Source: Corallium rubrum
Taxonomy: Eukaryota > Cnidaria > Anthozoa > Scleralcyonacea > Coralliidae
Direction of reading: 5' to 3'
NCBI GenBank assembly: GCA_964035015.1
Contig: OZ036008.1
Span: 4,927,504-4,991,503 of the forward strand
Length of the DNA stretch: 64,000 bases
Shown: piece by piece, positions 22,880 to 33,615 of the stretch
How positions within the stretch are numbered: the stretch's first letter is position 1
Layout of the letters: each line of letters begins with the position of its first letter
The notes under the pieces: generated by a model
Databases searched by the model: none
What the model was told of the DNA's origin: nothing
Seen by the model: the letters and a program-made list of their open reading frames with translations, nothing else
Made by a program: the position numbers and the translations under genes

Positions 22880-24030
22880 CTGCCTCCCCCTTTCTACTGT
22901 CTTGCCTCTCCTTCTCCCTCACTCTTCTACCTCACCTCCTCGGATTCTGCCTCACTCCGGGCTTCAAATTTGAATTTTTCAGCAGTATCCAACGGGATAC
23001 TAGCAACTTAAAATCTGGTATCCACCCAGAAAATCTAGTATCCCACATTTGGATAGTAAATTATTTTTGTATTGTGACCAGTATACAAACAGTGCAGCTC
23101 CGCTGATTGATTTGAAATAATTGAAACCATTTACTAAATATTATATTTACAATTAAATGCATCTCACTCAAGTATCATGTTTACAATGGAATACATAACA
23201 ATAACATTCCTCTTGTAGAGTAGTTGTTTAGTCCTAAGTCATGTCACTCTAGTCTTAAAACATTTCTAGACATTAACCTTCATCCAACATCTTCTCGTTC
23301 ACGTGCGTTACCCATGGAAAGGATGTTTTCCAAGCCATTTTAAATTTTCGACAACGCTTTGTTTCTTCATACTTCTGCTTTGGCTTTGGCACTTTTTTGA
23401 GGGTGCCTTTCCTGCTCAATCGAACTCGATCGCCTTTCACTTTGTTTATCTTCTTGTATAGGCTGTACGGTTGCTGTCTGCGATTGATAATTTATTTCAA
23501 CTTGTTCATCAGTTAATATTTGCTGTGTCTCAGTAGATTTTTTTGTTCTCTCAGTTTGTATAACGTATCTTAACATTTTGCCAACATATTTTGAATATGA
23601 GTGCGTCAAGACGAGCTATTTCCATTGACAGCGTGGCGTGAAACGGTGAAATGTATACGTTACTATGGTAATTAACTTCAGCTAATCACTTCAAGGCTAG
23701 TTTTTATAGTCACACACTGATTGGCTGGGCTGAAGATAATTAATGCATGAAGATTGTAGCCTGCGCGCAGGCTAGTAGATAAACGCTTCTTATTTTGAAT
23801 TTCGAAGCGTCCAGAAATATCAGTCGTGGACAGAATTTTTTTCAGTATCCCTCGGGATACTGAGCTTGTGATTTCCAGTATCCAAATTTAAAATCTGGTA
23901 TCACCGGGATATCGGGATACCGCAAATTTGAAGCCCTGCTCACCTCCTCTTCCCCCTCACCTTTTCTTCCTTGCCCCTTCTGCCTTGTCTACTGCTCTGC
24001 CTCCTGCCCCATCTACCTGCCTTCAAGAGC
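22880..24030 (+). repeat. Pyrimidine-rich tract split by an insertion
   Basis: CT-rich sequence (CTTCTCCCTCACTCTTCTAC) on the left resumes after 23938 (CACCTCCTCTTCCCCCTCAC), so 22958-23938 was inserted into one original tract. Confidence 0.6.
22958..23938. mobile_element. TIR element, GGGCTTCAAATTT ends
   Basis: Left GGGCTTCAAATTTGAA and right CAAATTTGAAGCCCTG are inverted, followed inward on both sides by related AGTATCC, GGGATACT and AAAATCTGGTATC words. The minus-strand frame 23367-23609 (KSTETQQILTDEQVEINYQS) may be element-derived; no catalytic motif is visible. The flanks are CTCACTCC and CTCACCTC, so a duplication is suggested but imperfect. Confidence 0.6.
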
Positions 24031-24201
24031 CTCTAAAGCCAGGGTAGTAACTACGTACAGCCTTATCATTAAACTCCATGACTTTTATTAATTAAATTCT
24101 GAGTTTTAAATTTAAGTACAATTATTGTTCTATGATTATGGTTGGTTACTGACTTCCCAATCTGTCAATGTTGTGTACAGTAATTTTCCAATATTGTATC
24201 T

Positions 24202-24512
24202 TTATTTTGTATGCTGTAATAATCCTGCCAGGAGCCTTCTTTCTCCAGTAAAGCTCAGTCTAGCATGTTGTACAACATAGTTGTCAAGCACAATCACATC
24301 GCCTTGTTTCATTTGAAAACCAGCTGCTACTCTCCATGACTCCTCACGAATGTGTTGAATGAATTCTTCTGGAATTTCTGTCTTGTCTCCAAAGTAGGAG
24401 TGGGTGGGAAATTTGTGGTAAGGCAATTCTGTGAACTTCTCCCAGAAGGGATGGTTGTATTTCCAGAAACTGCCATGTTTCCGATGAACATGATTGAACC
24501 ATAAAGACTCCC
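24202..24512 (-). CDS. Dioxygenase terminal exon
   Basis: Encodes GSLWFNHVHRKH to the TAA stop, including QMKQGDVIVLDNYVVQHAR with the distal His ligand and GERRLLAGLLQ. Acceptor aactttcag. Confidence 0.9.
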
Positions 24513-27500
24513 CTGAAAGTTACAATAAATTACATTACCATCAAGCATGGCAGAAGCATTTTCATAATGGTACGATGAGCAATTTCTAGGTCAGAGACAT
24601 TTCTCTCTGATGAAGGACCTTCGTGCAAAACATTAGACTACTACATTCTCTGTTTCAGCAGTATATCCAACCTTACTATATTTCGATTGTTGTTTGGTAA
24701 TTGTACAATATCTGCTTTTGTTTTTAAAAAATAACATTTTCATTTTTGTATTGAGTACTGGATGCCATCTTTACATTTATTTTGTCAGCTCAACAAAATT
24801 TAACCAAATCATACAGTCTGTTTTGTCAGACTGGTTGCATAATTATACATTGCGTATACAGTAAATGAATGATGGGAACCATTACAAGTATGTTTGGAGT
24901 TTCTGGTGGGATTGTGTATTGCTCACAAGGCAATCTGTTTAGTGTTACTGGTATACACTGTACCTATTACTGTACCTGTTGCTGGGTATGTAACAAATGC
25001 AGGTCTTTTATAACCAAAGCTCAAGGAACCATCTTTTTCCCATTCAAACTCAGCACCAATACCGTGTAAGTACTTTTCAACATCACTGCGATTCTTGGTT
25101 AAAAACACCTACAATAAGTTGAGTGAGTGAGTTACAAGTAGGAAATGTAATACCTGTACTCACAAAGTCCCCTAACATTAACTTCTTCCTGTCTGAATTG
25201 GCAGTGGTGTCATTCACAGTACTCGTGTACTCACGTCTTGCCAAGACTTGTATATATTTAAACTTGCATCTGCCCAGTGGTAGTTGTAATAAATACCCAG
25301 CTCTTGAAACTTCTTAGTGACGGCTTCATCTAAGTTTGGCAATATGTCTCTTATATCATTAATTACAGTTTCTCCACCACAGCCAAGTGCAGCTGGGACG
25401 TCACAATAGAATGTAATCTAGAAATCAGTTGAAAAAATGATTTTAGAAAGGCATTCCAATAGTACCATAATTGTTTAGTGTGTTGCCACTGCCTGTGGGT
25501 CTAGCTATGTCACAAAAATCTTTCTATGACTTCAAAAAAATATAGACTACCCTGTGTGTTATGCCTGAAGGAAATTTTGCTTTTTTGTTGCATTTTGCAT
25601 TACGGTACTTGTAAAATTAGCCTGGCAAATTGGGCTAGCCACTAGCCCACCCTGTATGCCCCTTAGTCCAGATGATTTTGGTAGGACCCTGGTGAATAAT
25701 TTGGTGTTAATTGGGAATTATATTGCTGATTATGTAATATATCATACATGAGGAGGAATGTTTTATCAGGATATCCAAACACTTTGTTGAAGACGTTTGT
25801 TGAAAACTGAGGCAAAGCCGAGGTTTTGGACAAACTTCGAAGTGTTTGGATATCCTGATGAAACACTCCTCCGAGTGTATGATATAGCATCTCAAACAAA
25901 TCAGTATTTTAAGAGAAAATCGGGGTAAAAGTTTGCTTAATTTATGTAATTTCTTCCTCCGATATCCAAACCACCGACACAATACTGATTTTCTTTGTGT
26001 TTTCCTCATGAATTATTAATGAGTTTGAGATGTATCAGTCAAATCCAAGCATGCCCATCCCCCCTGAGACATTGCTGGGCATTTGATATATTGGACCTTC
26101 CCATGGCAGGGGTGGGGCATTTGGAAACAAGTCTGCTTGAGGGTGGGGCATTATATAATATACTATTCCAATATTCTGAGCCTTGTTCTTCTTGCTCAGC
26201 ACAAAAAGGCAATTGGGGAGATAGAAACGAAACGAAACCAAAACTAATCTTATTTATACTGGATAGCTCTATCAGTTAGTCCTAACTGTTCTCCCAAGAG
26301 GTCCAGTTTACGGACCATCCCTCATTGGTCCAGTGTTTCTACAGGAGGAAACCGGAGTGCCTGGAGGAAACATGCAATGTTTGGTAGAGTCAAACTGGAA
26401 GCACTCTTCTCACATGCGGCCAAGGTGAAATTTTAATCATATAACTGCTGAGAGCAGGAATTGAACCCAGATCGCACAGGTGAAAGGCACGTGTGCTAAC
26501 CACTGTGCCACCAACACCCCTTAGGTAATTGGTAATAGGTAATAGGTAATTGAATTGTGTCCCTCTCCCTCTAGTATATTTTATCAGTGGATTCAACATA
26601 TAGTTTGGACTGTCTGACTGTTGCAGTAGATTATGGAATAGTTTAAAGCAAAAGATATGGAGCTTGTTGCATCTTGGTTGAAAAGAAAACATGTGGAGAG
26701 TTTAGTGGAGGGGTATGAAATAAGTACTCATAATAAGATGCTAATTTTTATATTGTGAATCAATCAGTGACAGATAAGTAATATTTCATAAATGAGTGTG
26801 AGTGTTTTACCAGGGTTTCCAAACACGCGAGAACAATTGAATTCACGAGGCTGTTCACCAAGCGATTTTTATAATTGTTCTCGAGAGTTTGTAAAACACG
26901 AAAGGCAATGAAAACACGAGGCTGGTACAGCCGAGTGGTTTTTGTTGTCTTGAGTGTTTTACAAACTCGAGAGAACAATTATGAAAATCATGTGGTGAAC
27001 AGTCGAGTGAATTCAATTGTTCTCAAGTCATCGAAACCCTGGTAAAACGTGAGCCACGAGTTTATGAAATAACTTCTCAGATGACAATAGTCTATTGTTG
27101 TAGAATTCCCTAATTAGATGGCGATGGCGTGCTATTATATAACCTAACTTAATTGGTTTCTGTGTTGAGTTTTGCATTTATAATTTAGAATTGTGGTAAT
27201 AATACAGTTTTCTTTGTTTTGACTGTTTTTATAATTTAGAAAAGACACATTTGGATTTGACTGCATCTACATAGCCTGCTATACAAACACAGTTCTTTCT
27301 TCACTGTATTTCTTGCCTACAGCTCGGGTTCACAAAAATGTTGAAATTCTCCGAAGGCTATATAAACTTCTGTTGGTTCCTAACAATTAACCAATCAAAT
27401 GCATAGTTCGAATTGAACTTTCGAACAAACTCTTCGCCATTTCGGTTATATAAAAGTATTAAATAGAAATTTTAAGCGCTAAAAGTTAATAATATTCAAT

Positions 27501-27976
27501 TGTATCCTTACAATGTCAGGCCAATGGTGCATATAAGCCATTTCATTATGCCCCTCAATGCAAACGTCTGGAGGTTCGTCGCTGGCTGTGTAAGTATCGT
27601 CACCAACTGGTTTCCTCGGCGCAGCGCCCCCAACATACTCCATAGATCGAAACTCCCCTAAGCCATTGAAGAAATCCGAGAAGTCCTTGTGTCCCTTTAA
27701 TGGAAAGCCACGGTATAAAATAGCCCCGTATTTATCCAAAGTCGACTGAAAATGGTCTTTGACCACCTCGGCGCATTCGGTTGCGTTCGAGTCGCTCGAG
27801 ACATCAACACTCTCTGCTGTAATAATCACAGGAAACTTTTCTCTTGGGGGATTCAAGTATTTTGGGAAATTTGGGCTCGTTGAACCAGGAAGGTACTTTC
27901 TGTTGGCCAGTTCGACCAAACTGCGACTAGGTTGAAGAACTTGGACAACGTTGAAAAGCTTTCTGCGGAGCAACAT
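24202..27976 (-). CDS. TauD/TfdA-family 2-oxoglutarate dioxygenase gene
   Basis: A non-haem Fe(II)/2-oxoglutarate-dependent oxygenase of the TauD/clavaminate synthase-like type; the substrate cannot be told from sequence. Exons on the minus strand: 27976-27512, 25417-25235, 25108-24976, 24512-24202. Phases agree and give 363 residues. Iron ligands: His-x-Glu in GHNEMAY (exon 1) and the distal His in NYVVQHAR (exon 4); Arg in GERRLLAG is the expected 2-oxoglutarate contact. I start at the Met of MLLRRKLFNVVQVLQP, which gives a basic, amphipathic N-terminus that may be a mitochondrial presequence; the frame extends 49 codons upstream, but that extension runs into transposon sequence at 28094. 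Exon 4 has SLWFNHVHRKHGSFWKY, usual for this group. Confidence 0.88.
24976..25108 (-). CDS. Dioxygenase exon 3
   Basis: Encodes VFLTKNRSDVEKYLHGIGAE, then FEWEKDGSLSF and RPAFVTYPATG. Acceptor cttattgtag, donor gtacag, ends in phase 1. Confidence 0.87.
25235..25417 (-). CDS. Dioxygenase exon 2
   Basis: Encodes ITFYCDVPAALGCGGETVIN, then DILPNLDEAVTKKFQELGI and NIYKSWQD, the segment after the HxE motif in this family (FFCEVPPxxGGQTPI). Acceptor atttctag, donor gtgagt. Confidence 0.88.
25738..25886. repeat. Palindromic repeat in dioxygenase intron
   Basis: ATATCATACATGAGGAGG and CTCCGAGTGTATGATAT mirror each other; arms include TATCAGGATATCCAAACACTT. The right flank repeats CGATATCCAAACC near 25960. 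About 62-bp arms. Confidence 0.65.
26281..26519 (-). mobile_element. SINE with tRNA-like head, copy 1
   Basis: Read on the minus strand it begins GGTGTTGGTGGCACAGTGGT, with B-box GATCTGGGTTCAATTCC, then a conserved body containing TGTTTCCTCCAGGCACTCCG and GTTTCCTCC. A diverged copy on the same strand lies at 42061-42300. It sits in the first dioxygenase intron. Confidence 0.72.
26776..27076. mobile_element. Foldback MITE, about 125-bp arms
   Basis: Left TATTTCATAAATGAG, GTTTTACCAGGGTTTC, GAGAACAATTGAATTCAC and GTTCTCGAGAGTTTGTAAAA are mirrored at the right in the same order. The central 50 bp contains a small GTACAGCC loop. Confidence 0.72.
27512..27976 (-). CDS. Dioxygenase exon 1, HxE motif
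   Basis: Encodes 155 residues, with AILYRGFPLKGHKDFSDF and GHNEMAYMHHWPDI. The donor GTAAGG starts at 27511. The start codon is the least certain part. Confidence 0.85.
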
Positions 27977-28442
27977 CCCTGACGACCCGCCAAGACAATA
28001 GGCTTTTCCGTTAGCTGAGCTGTGGCCTATGGGACTGGGAACTATATTCGCTTCATGACGTAGCGCGGGATGACGACTGGGAACGAGATTGGAGGGTTGC
28101 CAGATTGGCCTCTTGGAGGCCAAATAACTCGATTTGGGCTTCTTTTTTTCTCGCTTGTCCTCGAAAAAAAGTTCGGCCTTTTGGTTTCTTGTTGGCCTCT
28201 TTTCACTTCAAAGCAATTGTTAAAAATTTTATTGATCTTTAATTGTAAAAATAATTTAGTTGTATGGTAAATGATGTAGGAGGTTGATTTGTAATGTAAA
28301 TTTCTGAGGATAATCATATGGGATAATCTAGTTGTGTTTTTAGCCAATCACAGTTTATGAAATTCAGCCAATTGTAATGCCGATAAACTAACCAGTAACA
28401 ATTGAATAAGCACTGTGTTCGCAGATGTCCACCTCAGCAGGC

Positions 28443-28486
<44 letters not shown>

Positions 28487-28564
28487 CGATCCAGCCTCCA
28501 AGTGCTAACTGCTAAGATCATAAAATAATAAATATTGATGAGAGTTTTGCGTTAAATCATATTA

Positions 28565-29642
28565 ATGGCGTCAAAATGGAAGGGAACATACGATAGTGGG
28601 AGAAAGTACAATAAAGCGTGGGAAAGTAAATTTGGCTGGGTCACGAAAGCTTCGGACGGCAGTGAAGATGTTTTTTGTAAGCTGTGCCATGCCACGATGA
28701 AACCCAAACAATCGAATTTAACGAAACACGAAAAAAGTGACAAACCACGTGCAGCGCTGCAAACTTGCTACTACTATGAAGCCCATCCAAGTCGTACGTG
28801 TCCCGAAGGTTGCGGACGAAGTAAAGGTCGCAGAGATTGAGCTAGCTGTCACAATGGCATGTCATTCCGCACTTTTGACTATGGATCATCTCGGAGAGGT
28901 AATCGCCCGCAATGCGAAAGGAAGCAAACTCGGGAACATTAGAATGCACAGAACGAAGTGCACAAAAATTTTGACGAATGTTGTAAGTCCAGCACTGAAG
29001 GAAGAGTTGATCGCTGATGTCCAGGGAAAGAAGTTCTCCTTAATTGTCGATGAAACAACCGATGTTTCTACTGAAAAACAGCTCTGCGTTATCGTACGGT
29101 ATAGTACAGCGAAGACGAGAAGAAGATCCTCACAGCGTTTGTTGACCTGATTCCTGTTGTCCACACATGTGCAGACGACCTTTTTAACGCCATCAGAGAT
29201 TGCCTTGGCGAATACGCTAGTGACGGTGCTTCGGTGATGGTCGGTGAACACGATTCAGTGTGGACAAGAATAGCTGCTGTTGCTCAGCATTGCATCAAGA
29301 TGACGTGCATCTGCCATTCCTTGTCCTTGTGTGTTCAGCATGCGTTTGAGAAGCTTCCCTCAACTCTTGGATTCCTTCTAGCAGAAATTCCCAAATTCTT
29401 CTCAAAAAGCACTGTAAGAAGAGAAACATACAAGATGCTTTACGGTGATGAGTCCCGATGATGACCAAAAGGCACCGTTTGAGAAGTATTCCACAACAAG
29501 GTGGCTGGTGCATGAGAGGAAAGGTTATCTTCCGTATTCTCATGAATTGGAATGAGTTGAAAGCCTACTTCATGACATCACAACCAGCAAGTACCCAGAA
29601 TGCACGTATTCTTCTGGAGATGCTCAAAGATCCAATCATGTA
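28565..29642 (+). pseudogene. hAT transposase, 5' part
   Basis: Begins with a BED-type zinc finger (CKLCHATMKPKQSNLTKHEKS, residues about 38-58), then the transposase core: KKFSLIVDETTDVSTEKQLC holds the first catalytic Asp context, and YASDGASVMVGEHDSVW and ICHSLSLCVQHA are standard for zinc-finger/hAT transposases. Frameshifts occur near 28740, 29110 and 29455, so no continuous frame survives. The sequence ends at DPIM, where the insertion at 29643 cuts it. Confidence 0.85.
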
Positions 29643-30310
29643 AGTAGTAATACCCCCCACTATAGACCACAAAGGGATGCCGCCTCATTAAATATTCAAC
29701 TTATTATTTATTCATTTTATAGCGTCGCGTTACGTCATTATGTCTCGTGCTCCTATATGACCCCCTAACCCTAATCTCACTCAACCCCCCGTTATTCACT
29801 ACGTCATACCGACTTATTATTTATTCATTCTCAGACTTTTTTGGGACGTAGTAACCCTAACTTTCCCCCCTAACCCTAGATGTTACTTTAACCCCCCCGT
29901 CATTCCCGATTGGTCTCCGACTGATTTCCGAAGTTACGTAAAAGGCACTGGACTTATCTCTTTATAACTAATAGAAACCAACTTTCATTTAAACCCTTAA
30001 CCCTACTTATAGCCAACACTTGTGGGACACGTAGACGTACAGAGCATGCGTACAATAAACTTTAACAAAATAGACGTTCTTTACAAGGAACTAAAGAGAA
30101 ATTGATAGAGGCACTTTATATTTTTTATCTGAAACCTTGTCTCGATGAGTATAGAGAGTTTTGAGCAGCCTAAAGGTCTGAATTGGCAGAGCTCGTATAG
30201 ACTCAGATTAATAGCATACATGAATATTATAGCAGTTTGGAACTTAAACGGCCAAACAGTTCTTTACCCATTTACTTGGACATATGTGCCGAATTGTCGC
30301 TTATTTGGCT

Positions 30311-30508
30311 TTAGTTTATAAAGTAAACGATGCCTTGAATGAAGAAACCGTTCGGCAAGATGTTCGAAAGACATTGAAACACTTTGTTCAGATAAACGGA
30401 TGACTCGGCTATTTTATTAACGTCGTCAAGCATCTTGTTAATGTTGCTACGGCTGATATTTGCATATTTATCCTGAGTGCACGTGCAGGAGACAAAAGAA
30501 AAACTCAT
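30311..30508 (-). CDS. Small open frame, left arm
   Basis: About 65 codons from an ATG (MSFSFVSCTCTQDKYANISR) with helix-like IAESSVYLNKVFQCLSNILP. Identical in the right arm (32747-32944). No family recognised; it could be the 3' exon or end of a lost gene. Confidence 0.35.
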   Translation of the reverse strand: MSFSFVSCTCTQDKYANISRSNINKMLDDVNKIAESSVYLNKVFQCLSNILPNGFFIQGIVYFIN

Positions 30509-30616
30509 TAGGGGCAATTAAGAGGATTAAGCGCTTAGGCAGGTCTAGGCGAGAAAGTCATTAGCGTGTACTTTTGCATAAGACAGAATTCACAACAATC
30601 GGTTTAAAATATTTAT

Positions 30617-30982
30617 TTACACAAAAAACTCTTGATTATTTAGTGATCTATCGGTAACACTAGCATATGGGCATACAGTACATCTTATAATCCGAAGGCA
30701 TGGATCATGAGTCTTGAATTCTGTACCACAAACATTACATATCAGATTTCGAATAACGCATTTGTTAAAATATTTCCACAAACACTTAGGACACTCAATT
30801 ACATGTGTAAAGTTAACAGGATTCTGACAACGTTCGCAATCAACAGGTTCGTCAATTATAGAATTTTCTGATTCTATTTCGGTGTAATCTTTATCGTGTT
30901 CGGAATCTTCTTCGGAGAAAGTTTCTTCGTTTTCGCTCTCTGATTCTGTTTCTTCTTCTGCCTGCGCCAACATTGTCAGCAC
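30617..30982 (-). CDS. Zn-ribbon-like acidic protein, left arm copy
   Basis: 121 residues reading outward from the centre: acidic Glu/Ser-rich stretch (ETESESENEETFSEED), then four CxxC pairs (CERCQ, CPKC, CNVCG, CTVC), suggesting zinc binding. The frame is open further upstream into the minisatellite (SGIPEPAGLNVFVKGLADIN), so the original protein was probably longer and lost its N-terminus at the palindrome centre. Family not recognised. The mirrored copy differs by one residue near the C-terminus (E for V). Confidence 0.6.
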   Translation of the reverse strand: MLTMLAQAEEETESESENEETFSEEDSEHDKDYTEIESENSIIDEPVDCERCQNPVNFTHVIECPKCLWKYFNKCVIRNLICNVCGTEFKTHDPCLRIIRCTVCPYASVTDRSLNNQEFFV

Positions 30983-31080
30983 TCGAACATTTTCGATAAG
31001 GTTTTTGTCAATGTTAATGTCGGCGAGTCCTTTTACAAATACATTTAGACCAGCTGGTTCGGGAATTCCTGAGAAGTAAG

Positions 31081-32172
31081 GTGATACCCCAGGGTTGATT
31101 GGGGTACCCCAGGGGTGTTTGGGGGTTACCCCCGGGGTGTTTGGGGTTACCCCAGGGTGATTGGGGTACCCCAGGGGTGTTTGGGGGTATCCCTGGGGTG
31201 ATTGGGGTACCCCAGGGTTGATTGGGGTACCCCAGGGGTGTTTGGGGGTTACCCCGGGGGTGTTTGGGGGTTACCCCCGGGGTGTTTGGGGTACCCCAGG
31301 GGTGTTTGGGGGTTACCCCCGGGGTGTTTGGGGTTACCCCAGGGGTGATTGGGGTACCCCAGGGGTGTTTGGGGTTACCCCCGGGGGTGTTTGGGGGTTA
31401 CCCCCGGGGGTGTTTGGGGGTTACCCCCGGGGTGTTTGGGGTACCCCCGGGGTGTTTGGGGTTACCCCAGGGGTGATTGGGGTACCCCAGGGGTGTTTGG
31501 GGTTACCCCCGGGGGTGTTTGGGGGTTACCCCCGGGGGTGTTTGGGGGTTACCCCCGGGGTGCTTGGGGTACCCCAGGGGTGTTTGGGGGTTACCCCCGG
31601 AGTGTTTGGGGTTACCCCAATCTGATATACACCCCTGGGGTACCCCAATCACCCCCGGGGGTAACCCCCAAACACCCCCGGGGGTAACCCCAAACACCCC
31701 TGGGGTACCCCAATCACCCCTGGGGTAACCCCAAACACCCCGGGGGTAACCCCCAAACACCCCTGGGGTACCCCAAGCACCCCGGGGGTAACCCCCAAAC
31801 ACCCCTGGAGTACCCCCAAACACCCCTGGGGTACCCCAAACACCCCTTGGGTACTCCAATCACCCCCGGGGGTAACCCCAAACACCCCCGGGGGTAACCC
31901 CAAACACCCCTGGGGTACCCCAATCACCCCTGGGGTAACCCCAAACACCCCGGGGGTAACCCCCAAACACCCCTGGGGTACCCCAAACACCCCGGGGGTA
32001 ACCCCCAAACACCCCTGGGGTATCCCAATCACCCCCGGGGGTAACCCCCAAACACCCCCGGGGGTAACCCCAAACACCCTTGGGGTACCCCAATCACCCC
32101 TGGGGTAACCCCAAACACCCCGGGGGTAACCCCCAAACACCCCTGGGGTACCCCAAACACCCCGGGGGTATC
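31081..32172. repeat. GGGGTACCCC/GGTGTTTGGGG minisatellite, mirrored
   Basis: About 20-32 bp units built from GGGGTACCCCAGGGGTG, TTTGGGGTTACCCCC and GATTGGGGTACCCC. Left of about 31625 the units run in one orientation, right of it in the opposite one. Many units contain the self-complementary GGGGTACCCC. The Gly/Tyr/Pro-rich open frames here are artefacts. Confidence 0.93.
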
Positions 32173-32272
32173 ACCTTACTTCTCAGGAATTCCCGAACCA
32201 GCTGGTCTAAATGTATTTGTAAAAGGACTCGCCGACATTAACATTGACAAAAACCTTATCGAAAATGTTCGA

Positions 32273-32638
32273 GTGCTGACAATGTTGGCGCAGGCAGAAG
32301 AAGAAACAGAATCAGAGAGCGAAAACGAAGAAACTTTCTCCGAAGAAGATTCCGAACACGATAAAGATTACACCGAAATAGAATCAGAAAATTCTATAAT
32401 TGACGAACCTGTTGATTGCGAACGTTGTCAGAATCCTGTTAACTTTACACATGTAATTGAGTGTCCTAAGTGTTTGTGGAAATATTTTAACAAATGCGTT
32501 ATTCGAAATCTGATATGTAATGTTTGTGGTACAGAATTCAAGACTCATGATCCATGCCTTCGGATTATAAGATGTACTGTATGCCCATATGCTAGTGTTA
32601 CCGATAGATCACTAAATAATCAAGTGTTTTTTGTGTAA
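32273..32638 (+). CDS. Zn-ribbon-like acidic protein, right arm copy
   Basis: Mirror copy of the left-arm frame, with the same acidic region and four CxxC pairs and with Val instead of Glu four residues before the stop. The frame has no ATG before residue 4 and is open upstream through SPYFSGIPEPAGLNVF to the minisatellite edge at about 32172. Conservation of an open frame in both arms, while nearby noncoding arm sequence has diverged, hints at recent origin or constraint. Confidence 0.6.
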   Translation: MLTMLAQAEEETESESENEETFSEEDSEHDKDYTEIESENSIIDEPVDCERCQNPVNFTHVIECPKCLWKYFNKCVIRNLICNVCGTEFKTHDPCLRIIRCTVCPYASVTDRSLNNQVFFV

Positions 32639-32746
32639 ATAAATATTTTAAACCGATTGTTGTGAATTCTGTCTTATGCAAAAGTACACGCTAATGACTT
32701 TCTCGCCTAGACCTGCCTAAGCGCTTAATCCTCTTAATTGCCCCTA

Positions 32747-32944
32747 ATGAGTTTTTCTTTTGTCTCCTGCACGTGCACTCAGGATAAATATGCAAATATC
32801 AGCCGTAGCAACATTAACAAGATGCTTGACGACGTTAATAAAATAGCCGAGTCATCCGTTTATCTGAACAAAGTGTTTCAATGTCTTTCGAACATCTTGC
32901 CGAACGGTTTCTTCATTCAAGGCATCGTTTACTTTATAAACTAA
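32747..32944 (+). CDS. Small open frame, right arm
   Basis: Mirror copy of 30311-30508 with an identical predicted peptide. It lies about 110 bp downstream of the Zn-ribbon-like frame in the same outward orientation. Confidence 0.35.
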   Translation: MSFSFVSCTCTQDKYANISRSNINKMLDDVNKIAESSVYLNKVFQCLSNILPNGFFIQGIVYFIN

Positions 32945-33615
32945 AGCCAAATAAGCGACAATTCGGCACATATGTCCAAGTAAATGGGTAAAGAACTGTT
33001 TGGCCGTTTAAGTTCCAAACTGCTATAATATTCATGTATGCTATTAATCTGAGTCTATACGAGCTCTGCCAATTCAGACCTTTAGGCTGCTCAAAACTCT
33101 CTATACTCATCGAGACAAGGTTTCAGATAAAAAATATAAAGTGCCTCTATCAATTTCTCTTTAGTTCCTTGTAAAGAACGTCTATTTTGTTAAAGTTTAT
33201 TGTACGCATGCTCTGTACGTCTACGTGTCCCACAAGTGTTGGCTATAAGTAGGGTTAAGGGTTTAAATGAAAGTTGGTTTCTATTAGTTATAAAGAGATA
33301 AGTCCAGTGCCTTTTACGTAACTTCGGAAATCAGTCGGAGACCAATCGGGAATGACGGGGGGGTTAAAGTAACATCTAGGGTTAGGGGGGAAAGTTAGGG
33401 TTACTACGTCCCAAAGGAGTCTGAGAATGAATAAATAATAAGTCGGTATGACGTAGTGAAAACCGGGGGGTTGGCTAAAAGCGGGGGTACGGGGGTGCCG
33501 GTACTAGGGTTAGAACTTAGTGACGTAACGCGACGCTATAAAATGAATAAATAATAAGTTGAATATTTAATGAGGCGGCATCCCTTTGTGGTCTATAGTG
33601 GGGGGTATTACTACT

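Larger units (their letters stand above)
29643..33615. mobile_element. Polinton-like giant palindromic element
   Basis: Both ends begin AGTAGTAATACCCCCCACTA. The flanks are CATGTA at 29637-29642 and 33616-33621, a 6-bp target duplication. The whole 3,973 bp is an imperfect palindrome whose centre (about 31629) coincides with the point where the internal minisatellite changes strand. Non-repetitive arms are about 1.44 kb each and carry mirrored copies of two open frames. A 6-bp duplication, long inverted repeats and AG termini are the hallmarks of Polinton/Maverick elements (established knowledge). No polymerase, integrase or capsid gene is present, so this is a deleted, non-autonomous derivative. 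The family assignment is inference. Confidence 0.72.

Noticed and set aside
29760..29900. Telomere-like CCCTAA repeats
   Set aside because: Only isolated CCCTAA words near both palindrome ends, no array; more likely chance in C-rich arm sequence.
31161..32140. Gly/Tyr/Pro-rich frames on both strands
   Set aside because: Repeat-derived frames of the GGGGTACCCC minisatellite; they exist in several frames at once.
29643..33615. Palindrome as an assembly or read fold-back artefact
   Set aside because: Arms differ in several places, both flanks are distinct single-copy sequence, and a 6-bp duplication plus frame restoration mark true insertion. Long reads would still be decisive.
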